5,337 bases of DNA from JAVBSX01 sp051660685 (GTDB lineage Bacteria > Planctomycetota > Planctomycetia > Pirellulales > Thermoguttaceae). This document shows positions 1 to 5,337 of the stretch, in pieces. Every line of letters begins with the position of its first letter. The first letter of the stretch is position 1. The stretch is taken from contig JBOFQB010000086.1 in assembly GCA_051660685.1 (NCBI GenBank), positions 1 through 5,337 of the forward strand. The letters are read 5' to 3'. Below the pieces are notes generated by a model, which saw only the letters and a list, made by a program, of their open reading frames with translations, made no database searches and was not told where the DNA came from. A program made the translations under genes and the position numbers.

Positions 1-2
1 AG

Positions 3-70
3 AATTGTTGTATCATTCTTAGCACCAAAGGTGCGTAACAAAATAGACAGCGGTTTTAACCGCTGGTGTC
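3..70. repeat. 68-bp direct repeat, copy 1
   Basis: This 68-base segment recurs without a mismatch at 861-928, exactly 858 bases downstream in the same orientation. It contains two perfect-stem hairpins: GCACC-aaa-GGTGC (22-34) and AGCGGTT-tt-AACCGCT (49-64). This copy forms the left end of a larger hairpin cluster, and the match ends where the cluster continues. It may be a unit of a dispersed repeat family, but one window cannot show the copy number in the genome. Confidence 0.95.
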
Positions 71-209
71 AAAATGTCAAAAAATATTCGCCCTGTAAGG
101 GCGAAACAATGAATTGTGCTGCCCCTTCAGGGCAGAATATGTGTGTGACACCAACCCGGGGTTTCGCTGCGCTTCACCCCGGGCTATTTTGTTGCGCCCC
201 GTTGGGGCG
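22..209. repeat. Intergenic cluster of six short hairpins
   Basis: Six perfect inverted repeats follow one another, about 30-40 bases apart: GCACC/GGTGC (22-34), AGCGGTT/AACCGCT (49-64), TTCGCCCT/AGGGCGAA (87-105), CTGCCC/GGGCAG (119-135), CCCGGGGT/ACCCCGGG (155-183, 13-base loop) and CGCCCC/GGGGCG (195-209). The stems are GC-rich and the spacers are AT-rich and partly alike (acaaaat, tcaaaat, acaat). The open reading frame across this stretch (31-318) is cysteine-rich and follows the hairpins, so I treat it as non-coding. The layout recalls REP-like or palindromic intergenic repeats in bacterial genomes, which are sometimes mobilised by single-strand (Y1) transposases. A transcribed structured RNA is another possibility. 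No such transposase is in the window. Confidence 0.8.
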
Positions 210-257
210 AAGATTCGATTTTTCATCCTATAAAAAGGTGTACCAACTCTGTTTTCT

Positions 258-300
258 AAAATACCCGGGAATGGTTACAGCAACATATTTGGGGTATTTT
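258..300 (+). terminator. Possible terminator or attenuator stem-loop
   Basis: A perfect 9-base inverted repeat pairs AAAATACCC (258-266) with GGGTATTTT (292-300), and the right arm runs into a T-rich stretch (297-303). On the + strand this resembles an intrinsic terminator closing transcription that enters from the hairpin cluster. The 25-base loop is long and much of the stem is A-T, so termination would be weak. It lies 83 bases ahead of the preferred start of the membrane-protein gene. Confidence 0.3.
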
Positions 301-383
301 TTATTAGATCGCAGCTGACGCAGCTCATGTTTTTGTCTCACCTAACGACTTCCATACGCCATTTCTATCTTATCGGAAATTCT

Positions 384-842
384 ATGCTAAAAATTTTGAA
401 GTATTTCCTCCTGTTTTCCGTCCCCGTCTTTCTTCTTTTTGTTCTTGCATTTGTGATTATGTTCGTAACAGGATGGAACAGGCAAATAAATGTCATTCCG
501 GGCGGTCAGTATAAGTATGTCGGACGTTTGTCAGACCCTTACAAAGAAGTGTCGATGCCAGTACCCCCGCATATTCAGACCGAAATCAATGCGTGGTTGT
601 CAGAGACACATCGTTGGTGCTTCGATATGAATTCTTATGTGGGTCCCGATGTCATTCGTGCTGATAACTTCCACTTACGGTGTCTTGCTGATAGAATCGC
701 CGTTTTGAATTATAGGACGAAGTACAAAAACATTGGTTGGGTCCAATGTACCTGTCCTATGGACGACACGTTGCGATCTATTGTTGCATCATTAAGAGAG
801 GAGTTGGAAAAGGCGGAAAACTCAGAGGAAAAGGAGAGGTAA
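384..842 (+). CDS. Small single-pass membrane protein, unknown function
   Basis: I do not recognise this protein. With the start at 384 it has 152 residues. A short basic N-terminus (MLKILK) is followed by a long hydrophobic segment at about residues 7-29 (YFLLFSVPVFLLFVLAFVIM), consistent with an uncleaved signal anchor or a signal peptide. About 120 polar residues follow, with four cysteines (79, 100, 122, 124, the last two as CTC) and a charged, probably helical tail rich in Glu and Lys. By inference the polar part faces outside the cytoplasm, where the cysteines could form disulfides. The start at 384 is preferred because it places the hydrophobic segment directly at the N-terminus. An in-frame ATG at 327 would add 19 residues, and neither start has a strong ribosome binding site (only a weak GGAAA before 384). 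The gene lies between two perfect 68-bp repeats and converges on polA. Confidence 0.6.
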   Translation: MLKILKYFLLFSVPVFLLFVLAFVIMFVTGWNRQINVIPGGQYKYVGRLSDPYKEVSMPVPPHIQTEINAWLSETHRWCFDMNSYVGPDVIRADNFHLRCLADRIAVLNYRTKYKNIGWVQCTCPMDDTLRSIVASLREELEKAENSEEKER

Positions 843-860
843 CCGTTCACGGGAAATGAC

Positions 861-928
861 AATTGTTGTATCATTCTTAGCACCAAAGGTGCGTAACAAA
901 ATAGACAGCGGTTTTAACCGCTGGTGTC
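861..928. repeat. 68-bp direct repeat, copy 2
   Basis: This is an exact copy of 3-70, located 18 bases after the stop of the membrane-protein gene. It carries only the first two hairpins of the cluster (GCACC/GGTGC at 880-892 and AGCGGTT/AACCGCT at 907-922). The other four hairpins found after copy 1 are absent. The sequences diverge on both sides of the 68 bases. Confidence 0.95.
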
Positions 929-929
929 T
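903..929 (-). terminator. Hairpin between convergent genes, possible polA terminator
   Basis: AGACAGCGGTT (903-913) pairs with AACCGCTG...TCT (916-929), giving an 11-pair stem with a 2-base loop and a 3-base bulge. It is the only strong hairpin in the 150 bases between the stop of the + strand membrane gene (842) and the stop of polA (993). Read on the - strand, the stem is followed by gtctattttgtt, a moderately T-rich tail, so it could end polA transcription. The tail is interrupted and the hairpin is part of a repeat, so a terminator role is only inferred. Confidence 0.35.
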
Positions 930-992
930 ATTCGGAGGAAACAGGAACGGGACCGCAACTGGAGATGGAATAAGACAATGAGGAGTCTGTTT

Positions 993-3900
993 CTAAGTCC
1001 AACGTGTTCCGATTTTGGAATCGACAACAAGGGGAACGGCAAGAGGTTGGTTCAGCTGCATTTCCCGGACAACGGCTTTTTGCAACGATTCGAGTTCATT
1101 CTGGTTGGTTTCAAAAACCAATTCGTCGTGAATCTGCAAGAGAAGACGACTGCGGAATTGTTGCAACCGAATCACCCGGTCGGTTTGAATCATTGCCGCT
1201 TTCACCAAATCAGCAGCCGAACCTTGAATGACCGTGTTAATCGCAGTCCGTTCAGGAAGTGTCAATTGACCTGATTTTCGGATCGAACGAACCCCGAAAA
1301 TTTCCCGGCGTCGTCCCAAAAGTGTGCTAACGTAACCGTTTTTGTGGCAATCCGTCAAAATGGATTCCATGTAATCGTGTATCGCCGCATATTTTTCAAA
1401 ATAGGCCGAGATGAAGGAAGCGGCTTCTTCTTGCGAAATCCCAAGTTGTTTCGCCAAACCAAACGCCGATTGACCATAAATGATGCCGAAATTGACCGCT
1501 TTGGCGCAGCGTCGCATTTCAGGGGTGATTTCCTCTTTCGCAACGTTAAAAACTTCCGATGCAACACTTGCGTGAATGTCTTCCCCCTTTTGAAAAGCCG
1601 CACACAATGTTTCATCCCCCGAAAAATGGGCCAAAACACGCAGTTCAATCTGTGAATAATCGCAAGAGAGAAATCGGTCAAATCCCTCGCTCATTGCCGG
1701 AATGAAAGCCGAACGGATTTCACGACCTTCGTCCGTTCGGATTGGTATATTCTGCAAATTCGGGTCGCTTGAACTCAAACGTCCTGTTGCTGTAACGACT
1801 TGATTGAATGAGGTGTGAATCCGACCCGTTTGAGGATGAATCATCTGCGGAAGTGCATCCACATACGTCCCTTTCAGTTTCGCCGTTTGTCGGTAATCAA
1901 TAATCTTCGCCGCAATCGCGTGATGATCGAGAAGTTCCTCAAGAACCTCAATGTCCGTACTCGGTCCCGTTTTCGTCTTTTTTATGACCGGCAATCGCAA
2001 ATCCTCAAACAAGACTTTTTGCAACTGTTTCGGAGATGCGACGTTAAACACGGATCCGGCCAATTCGTGTATTTCCCGTTCCAACTCATCCAGTCGTTTC
2101 GCAAACCGGACGCTCAACGTGTGCAGCAAATCAACATCAATTGCGATTCCGGCAAATTCCATTTTTTGAAGAATTTCAGCAACAGGAAGTTCGTAATCAT
2201 AATACAGTTGCTCCCATTGTTCATTCCCCCTGATCTGCTCCTCAAGAATAGGTGCGAGCAACCAGGGAATTAAGGCGTCTTCGCCCGCATAATCACCAAC
2301 CAGATCGGTCGGTATCTCGTTCATTTTCTTCTGTTTTTTTCCCGATCCTATTAACGCGCCAATTTTAATCGTTGTGTGATTAAGATAATGTTCCGCTAAC
2401 GAATCGAGATTGTGTAACTGCTCTCCTGTTCTCAAAAGATAATCCGCAATCATCGTGTCAAAACGAACTCCCTTGAGACCAATACCGACATTTTGAAGCA
2501 CAATTCCGTCATACTTGAGATTTTGCCCGATTTTTCCGATTTCGGCATTTTCGAGAATCGGTTTTAATGCCGCAAGAACCTTTTTGGCGTCCAGACAGTC
2601 CGAACCAAGAGGTCCGCGAAACGGCAGATACCAAGCGTTTTGGGAATCCCAACAGAAGGAAAGCCCGACAATTTGGGCGAACCGGGGTCTGACATCGGTC
2701 GTCTCCGAATCAAACGAAAAACAGCATTGCTCTTTCAATTGTTCCAGAAATTCCTCAAACGTCTCTTCCCGGTCAACCAAATGATACCTCGCCTGTATCG
2801 CCCCGGTTTTCTGTGTGCCGAAACCCCTCAAAGAGGTTGTATCCCCTGTTCGCAAACGTCCAACATTTTCCGAATCGACAGATTCCGTACCGAAATGAAC
2901 AGGCAGTCTCGCGTTTTTCGGGTCTGCTGATTCAGCGTCGAAATGAACAGGCAGTTCCGCATGTTTCGGGTCAATCTGTCCTGCACCCCAAAGACCCGCT
3001 TGTTTCTCATATTCCCCCGATTGTCCCGCATGTAATGATGTCGGAACAAAATGTGATTCACTTACATTGACCGATTCGGGCAGTTCCTCGTCCCTATCAA
3101 AAAGAGAACGGGTTTGTGTTCCCGCTTGACTGTCCCGTTTTTTCCCCGTTTCATCAAAGGTCGAATACCCAAGACGTTCTGAAATTTTCGGTGTAGAAGA
3201 CGGTTCTCCTTGCGACGCAAGGAGTTGAAGAGGCGAAATGACCGAACGGGCCGGTTGCGGTTGAAAGGAGGTCTTCTCGAAATCCTCAAGTGGTTTTGAC
3301 GCGATTTTGGCAATCAAATCGGGAAATTTGGCGAGCAACGACCGAAACCCGAATCGTTGGAACAACTCCCATAATTTCCCCGGGTCAACGCCGACAAATT
3401 TTCCAGCGTCCCAGTTGACTTCAAGCGGGACATCATTGCGTAATCGGACCAATTCCCGGGACAGCAGCGCAATTTCGCGCCCCTCCAACAAATTCTGTTT
3501 CCGTTTGGAACCAGAAATTTCGGACGCATGATCGAGAACATTTTCGAGTGTGCCAAATCGCCCAAGCAATTCGGTTGCAATTTTCGGACCAATGAGGGGA
3601 ATTCCCGGAACATTATCACTTGAATCGCCGACCAATGATTGAAAATCGACAACCTGATTGGGCGTAATGCCCCAGTCCGACATCAATTCCATCTCCGTAT
3701 AATACTCCTGTTTTCTGAGCAAATAAATGGAAACATGGTCGGACAATAATTGCCGAGCATCCTTATCATTGGTAATCAGAACGCAATGTCCCCCTTTTTC
3801 TTCGACCAATCGGGCAATTGTAGCGAGCACATCATCGGCTTCAAAATCAGGTTGGGCGAGAACGGGGACATCGAACGCGTCGAGAACTTCGCGTGAAGCG

Positions 3901-4169
3901 GCAATTTGCGGGCGAAGAGAATCCGGCATTGCTTTACGATTCTCTTTGTAAGCCGCATATAAACGGTTCCGAAACGTCCCTCCTGGAAGATCATAGGCAC
4001 AAAAAAAGTAATCGGGCCGATGTTGGGAGAGCAAGGCGATTAAATCGCGGGCGAAACCGAAAACGGCTCCAACCGGTTCTCCTTGCGGGGAAGTCATTTC
4101 GGGCAAAGCGTGAAACAGCTGATGCAGAATACCGTGAGCATCGAGGACAAAAACCGTTTTTCCGGTCAT
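993..4169 (-). CDS. polA: DNA polymerase I
   Basis: This enzyme fills gaps, removes RNA primers during lagging-strand synthesis and works in excision repair. The 1058-residue protein looks complete. The 5'-nuclease (about 1-285) keeps its metal-binding acids: D10, D60, E110/D112/D113, D135/D137 and D182/D185 in GDSSDNVPG, followed by a helix-hairpin-helix. The proofreading domain (about 460-650) keeps ExoI D487 and E489 (FDSET), ExoII D554 (GQNLKYD) and ExoIII Y627/D631 (YAGED), so editing is probably active. The polymerase domain has motif A D837 (DYSQIELR), motif B R886, K890, F894, Y898 (RRCAKAVNFGIIYG) and motif C H1014-D1015-E1016. It is about 130 residues longer than the E. coli enzyme (928), mostly in a polar linker at about 290-460. 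The ATG at 4169 matches the usual family start but lacks a clear Shine-Dalgarno. The stop is TAG at 993-995. The flavoprotein gene lies 125 bases upstream on the same strand. Confidence 0.98.
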   Translation of the reverse strand: MTGKTVFVLDAHGILHQLFHALPEMTSPQGEPVGAVFGFARDLIALLSQHRPDYFFCAYDLPGGTFRNRLYAAYKENRKAMPDSLRPQIAASREVLDAFDVPVLAQPDFEADDVLATIARLVEEKGGHCVLITNDKDARQLLSDHVSIYLLRKQEYYTEMELMSDWGITPNQVVDFQSLVGDSSDNVPGIPLIGPKIATELLGRFGTLENVLDHASEISGSKRKQNLLEGREIALLSRELVRLRNDVPLEVNWDAGKFVGVDPGKLWELFQRFGFRSLLAKFPDLIAKIASKPLEDFEKTSFQPQPARSVISPLQLLASQGEPSSTPKISERLGYSTFDETGKKRDSQAGTQTRSLFDRDEELPESVNVSESHFVPTSLHAGQSGEYEKQAGLWGAGQIDPKHAELPVHFDAESADPKNARLPVHFGTESVDSENVGRLRTGDTTSLRGFGTQKTGAIQARYHLVDREETFEEFLEQLKEQCCFSFDSETTDVRPRFAQIVGLSFCWDSQNAWYLPFRGPLGSDCLDAKKVLAALKPILENAEIGKIGQNLKYDGIVLQNVGIGLKGVRFDTMIADYLLRTGEQLHNLDSLAEHYLNHTTIKIGALIGSGKKQKKMNEIPTDLVGDYAGEDALIPWLLAPILEEQIRGNEQWEQLYYDYELPVAEILQKMEFAGIAIDVDLLHTLSVRFAKRLDELEREIHELAGSVFNVASPKQLQKVLFEDLRLPVIKKTKTGPSTDIEVLEELLDHHAIAAKIIDYRQTAKLKGTYVDALPQMIHPQTGRIHTSFNQVVTATGRLSSSDPNLQNIPIRTDEGREIRSAFIPAMSEGFDRFLSCDYSQIELRVLAHFSGDETLCAAFQKGEDIHASVASEVFNVAKEEITPEMRRCAKAVNFGIIYGQSAFGLAKQLGISQEEAASFISAYFEKYAAIHDYMESILTDCHKNGYVSTLLGRRREIFGVRSIRKSGQLTLPERTAINTVIQGSAADLVKAAMIQTDRVIRLQQFRSRLLLQIHDELVFETNQNELESLQKAVVREMQLNQPLAVPLVVDSKIGTRWT
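2881..2976 (-). repeat. 48-bp tandem repeat (two units) in the polA linker
   Basis: Two adjacent 48-base units (2881-2928 and 2929-2976) match at 36 of 48 positions by my hand count, sharing an identical 17-base core (cgaaatgaacaggcagt). In the protein they give two 16-residue units, DPKHAELPVHFDAESA and DPKNARLPVHFGTESV (residues 400-431), identical at 11 positions. A third, decayed unit may begin at residue 432 (DSENVGRL). The array lies in the non-catalytic linker between the 5'-nuclease and proofreading domains, and the unit length keeps the reading frame. Confidence 0.85.
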
Positions 4170-4260
4170 GAGGGAATCAAGGTAGAGGTTGTGAAACGGG
4201 GAGAGGAGATACTGTCTCGTTACACCGGTTCACGAAAAGTCAATGTCATTCAACCCGTCC

Positions 4261-4312
4261 ACCGATTTTTTCAAGCGGACCTGATTGTCCTGTATCAGAC
4301 GGTAAAATCGGT
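4261..4312. repeat. Inverted repeat spanning the flavoprotein stop codon
   Basis: ACCGATTTT (4261-4269) and AAAATCGGT (4304-4312) form a perfect 9-base inverted repeat around a 34-base loop that contains the stop codon of the - strand flavoprotein gene (4295-4297). A small inner stem (GGAC/GTCC) is possible. No T-run follows the repeat on the - strand, so it does not look like an intrinsic terminator. It could protect the 3' end of the message or occur by chance. Confidence 0.4.
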
Positions 4313-4738
4313 GTTTGTAAGTCCTTCGTAGTAATTTCCACTTTCGGCAGTGAACGTATAAACGACGAACTCAGGGTCGAGCGGACCTTGCGGATAATAC
4401 ATCGTCAGAAAGTCCTGCCAAAGCGATTTGCGCAAATCATCGTCCCATGAAAGTTCAATTGTCCCAGAAAGCATGATACCCCGACAGATCATCGGATTCG
4501 CTTCAGGCGCATATTCATACGCATAGAGGCAAGCTCGGTTGTCCCGCTGTAATTCCTTTGTCCTGCGAGCGGACGTGTTGCTACAAAAGAGGAATGTTTT
4601 GAGTCCGTCATTGCAAAATTTGACCATGGCTTTGATTTCCGGTTTGCCGTTTGCGGCAAGTGTACCAACGGACATGACGAGGGGATTTTGGGATTCTACA
4701 AAAGCTAATGCTTGCTTTTTCACGTCATTGTTTGTCAT
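4295..4738 (-). CDS. Pyridoxamine 5'-phosphate oxidase-like FMN-binding protein
   Basis: This is a 147-residue protein of the split-barrel flavin-binding superfamily that includes pyridoxamine 5'-phosphate oxidase and general stress protein 26-like proteins. Its layout fits: an N-terminal helix (about 4-17), a first strand pair reading VMSVGTLAANGKPEIKAM (21-38), the segment NTSARRTKELQRDNRACLYAY (54-74) where relatives bind the FMN phosphate, GIMLSGTIEL (87-96), and a C-terminal YYPQGPLDPEFVVYTFTAESGNYYEG stretch (114-139). It is shorter than true PdxH and shows no sign that it makes pyridoxal phosphate, so a redox, heme or stress role is possible and the substrate is unknown. The start at 4738 is preferred over an ATG at 4783 because AAGGAG lies 7 bases upstream of it. 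The gene lies 125 bases upstream of polA on the same strand, with its own likely promoter. Confidence 0.85.
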   Translation of the reverse strand: MTNNDVKKQALAFVESQNPLVMSVGTLAANGKPEIKAMVKFCNDGLKTFLFCSNTSARRTKELQRDNRACLYAYEYAPEANPMICRGIMLSGTIELSWDDDLRKSLWQDFLTMYYPQGPLDPEFVVYTFTAESGNYYEGLTNTDFTV

Positions 4739-4744
4739 TTGATA

Positions 4745-4750
4745 GCTCCT
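4745..4750 (-). promoter_or_regulatory. Shine-Dalgarno site of the flavoprotein gene
   Basis: Read on the - strand, the sequence is AAGGAGctatcaaATG, so a near-consensus ribosome binding site sits 7 bases before the ATG at 4738. This fixes the start and rules against the upstream in-frame ATG at 4783. It contrasts with polA and the membrane-protein gene, which lack a comparable site. Confidence 0.8.
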
Positions 4751-4811
4751 TAACTCAACAGGGTTTATTGAAAAACACGGCAAGGTGTTCTTGCATGGGC
4801 ATTTTGACTAT

Positions 4812-4840
4812 TTTATACTGGACTTCGCATGAAAAGTAAA
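4812..4840 (-). promoter_or_regulatory. Predicted sigma-70-type promoter for the flavoprotein gene
   Basis: Read on the - strand, TTTACT (4840-4835) is followed after exactly 17 bases by TATAAA (4817-4812), close to TTGACA-17-TATAAT. Transcription would begin near 4805 and leave a leader of about 65 bases before the ATG at 4738. The leader contains only a small hairpin (GCAAG/CTTGC, 4780-4794) and no riboswitch that I recognise. Without expression data this is a motif match only. Confidence 0.45.
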
Positions 4841-4931
4841 GACAGGCCTTTTTTGTTGTGGAGATTAGTAGACGGCTCACCAGTTGGGTTTTGCGTTTTG
4901 AACCGAGCCGGGTTGGACGGATATGTTTTTA

Positions 4932-5001
4932 CCACAAAACAGACAAAAGACACGAAAAACCGTATTTTGTGAGATTTTCGTGTTTTTTGTGATTTTCGTG
5001 G
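4932..5001. repeat. Imperfect 27-bp inverted repeat, CACGAAAA type
   Basis: The left arm (4932-4958) and right arm (4975-5001) are complementary at 22 of 27 positions by hand count, around a 16-base loop. The outer CCAC/GTGG and inner CACGAAAA/TTTTCGTG parts pair perfectly. The arms are built from repeated words such as CACGAAAA and CACAAAA. I recall similar 'accacgaaaa...' intergenic repeats in several bacterial phyla, often mistranslated as short Lys/Arg/Ser/Phe/Val-rich proteins. The right arm ends about 35 bases before the transposase remnant, so the two may be linked. The stem would form a long AU-rich RNA hairpin if transcribed. Confidence 0.8.
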
Positions 5002-5034
5002 TTCAAAAATGAAAATGACTCCTTTTCGCAAAAC

Positions 5035-5205
5035 TTGTTAGCGGAGAGTGGTTATCAGGGGATTGGTGAGTATCACGAGTGGAGTTTGATTCCGGCGAAA
5101 AAGGGGGGAAACAGGGAGTTGACGGAGTCGGAAAAGGCGTACAATACGGGGTTGTCTTGCCAACGGATTGTGATCGAGACCATCAACGCGAGGATCATGT
5201 ATTAG
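5035..5205 (+). pseudogene. DDE transposase fragment (IS5-like), truncated at both ends
   Basis: The + strand frame here reads about 56 residues, beginning LLAESGYQGIGEYHEW, continuing SLIPAKKGGNRELTESEKAY and NTGLSCQRIVIETINARI, and ending at TAG (5203-5205). It resembles the last part of the catalytic domain of IS5-like DDE transposases (DDE_Tnp_4 type). That part usually has an A-D-x-GYQG block, then a short Pro-Lys-rich stretch, then L-S-x-x-R-x-x-x-E-x-x-x-x-R-x-K, where the Glu is the last catalytic residue. The Glu is kept (codon 5176), but the expected Asp before x-GYQG is Glu here. The N-terminal two thirds and the tail after ARI are missing, and there is no start codon for a functional protein. 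I read it as a dead insertion-sequence remnant. The family call is from memory of the motif. Confidence 0.65.
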
Positions 5206-5241
5206 ACTTGTTCCATAACCTAAAAAGTGGTACAAAGGACT

Positions 5242-5258
5242 CACTACGTTTGGTAGTG
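5242..5258. repeat. Short perfect hairpin downstream of the transposase remnant
   Basis: CACTAC (5242-5247) pairs with GTAGTG (5253-5258) around a 5-base loop. It lies between the transposase remnant and the putative start at 5295. No T-run follows, so it is not an intrinsic terminator. It could be a small operator-like palindrome or leftover insertion-sequence end. The rest of 5206-5280 shows nothing else recognisable. Confidence 0.35.
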
Positions 5259-5294
5259 TAGGGAATTCCAACGCTCTAGTCAAGGATGATTTTT

Positions 5295-5337
5295 ATGGAA
5301 CGAGTTGAAAAAAAATTGAAATGGTCCGACGAAACAT
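5295..5337 (+). CDS. Probable start of a gene cut by the window edge
   Basis: An ATG at 5295 opens a frame that stays open to the end of the window (14 residues, MERVEKKLKWSDET). AAGGA lies 8 bases upstream (5282-5286), a good Shine-Dalgarno distance. An in-frame ATG at 5286 would leave no room for that site, so 5295 is preferred. The visible residues are charged and hydrophilic, with no signal peptide, and too few to name a family. The gene would be divergent from the flavoprotein gene. The chance that such a short open frame is spurious is considerable. Confidence 0.4.
   Translation, partial: MERVEKKLKWSDET

Noticed and set aside
31..318. 95-residue + strand open frame starting inside the 68-bp repeat
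   Set aside because: It runs straight through the six hairpins, its composition (many Cys, Pro, Gly) follows the palindromes, and it has no ribosome binding site. It is a by-product of GC-rich repeat DNA.
1..928. CRISPR-like arrangement of repeats
   Set aside because: There are only two copies of the long repeat, 858 bases apart with a gene between them, and the clustered hairpins differ in sequence. There is no regular repeat-spacer pattern and no cas gene.
924..1274. 116-residue + strand open frame overlapping the 3' end of polA
   Set aside because: It begins in the repeat and then runs antisense to the conserved polymerase domain of polA. It shows no recognisable motif.
1815..2273. 152-residue + strand open frame within polA
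   Set aside because: It is antisense to a conserved part of polA, rich in Arg, Phe and Asn as expected of a shadow frame, and has no family resemblance.
993..4169. Loss of proofreading or a nuclease active site in polA
   Set aside because: All the expected acidic residues of the 5'-nuclease, the three Exo motifs and the polymerase motifs A, B and C are present, so there is no sign of an inactivated domain.
4170..4294. Dedicated polA promoter in the gap after the flavoprotein gene
   Set aside because: On the - strand a TTGACT is present, but I find no good -10 element at 16-18 bases from it, so I cannot support a promoter call here.
4813..5031. 72-residue - strand open frame (Lys/Arg/Ser/Phe/Val-rich)
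   Set aside because: Its most striking part is a translation of the CACGAAAA inverted repeat, a type often mis-called as a protein. It also covers the predicted promoter of the flavoprotein gene.
5038..5283. 81-residue - strand open frame
   Set aside because: It is the shadow of the transposase remnant, which is read convincingly on the + strand.
1..5337. A defence system, retron or other novel multi-gene system
   Set aside because: The window holds one housekeeping polymerase, one small flavoprotein, one orphan membrane protein and transposon debris. There is no reverse transcriptase, nuclease-effector pair, helicase or toxin-antitoxin pair.

Overview
The window looks like an ordinary chromosomal stretch from a bacterium with moderate GC content. 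The best taxonomic clue is the DNA polymerase I. Its N-terminus (DAHGILHQLFHALPEMTSP) and its long, poorly conserved linker ahead of the proofreading domain remind me of planctomycete PolA proteins. The weak or absent Shine-Dalgarno sequences at two genes and the GC-rich hairpin clusters between genes fit the same idea. The assignment is an inference from memory of the family, not a search result.

Layout, left to right. Positions 1-310 hold no convincing gene. They carry a cluster of six short, perfect-stem hairpins, followed by a longer terminator-like inverted repeat. Next, on the + strand, is a small single-pass membrane protein of unknown function (384-842). The first 68 bases of the hairpin cluster are repeated exactly just after this gene (861-928), so the orphan gene sits between two perfect direct repeats. 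The second copy lies in the gap where this gene converges with polA and may act as a terminator. Positions 993-4169 on the - strand encode a full-length, apparently intact DNA polymerase I. It has a 5'-nuclease, a 3'-5' proofreading domain with its catalytic residues, and a polymerase domain, with an expanded linker containing a 16-residue tandem repeat.

Upstream of polA on the same strand, after a 125-base gap, is a small flavin-binding protein of the pyridoxamine 5'-phosphate oxidase-like superfamily (4295-4738). It has a good Shine-Dalgarno sequence and a plausible promoter. Positions 4739-5294 are intergenic. They contain a large imperfect inverted repeat built from CACGAAAA-type words, a short remnant of a DDE transposase truncated at both ends, and a small hairpin. 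A new + strand gene probably begins at 5295 and runs out of the window.

The genes do not form an evident pathway. PolA is housekeeping replication and repair, the flavoprotein is probably redox or stress related, and the membrane protein is unassigned. I see no CRISPR array, tRNA, rRNA, phage module or defence system. The most unusual content is the repeat and hairpin architecture around the orphan membrane gene and the repeat and transposon debris upstream of the flavoprotein gene.
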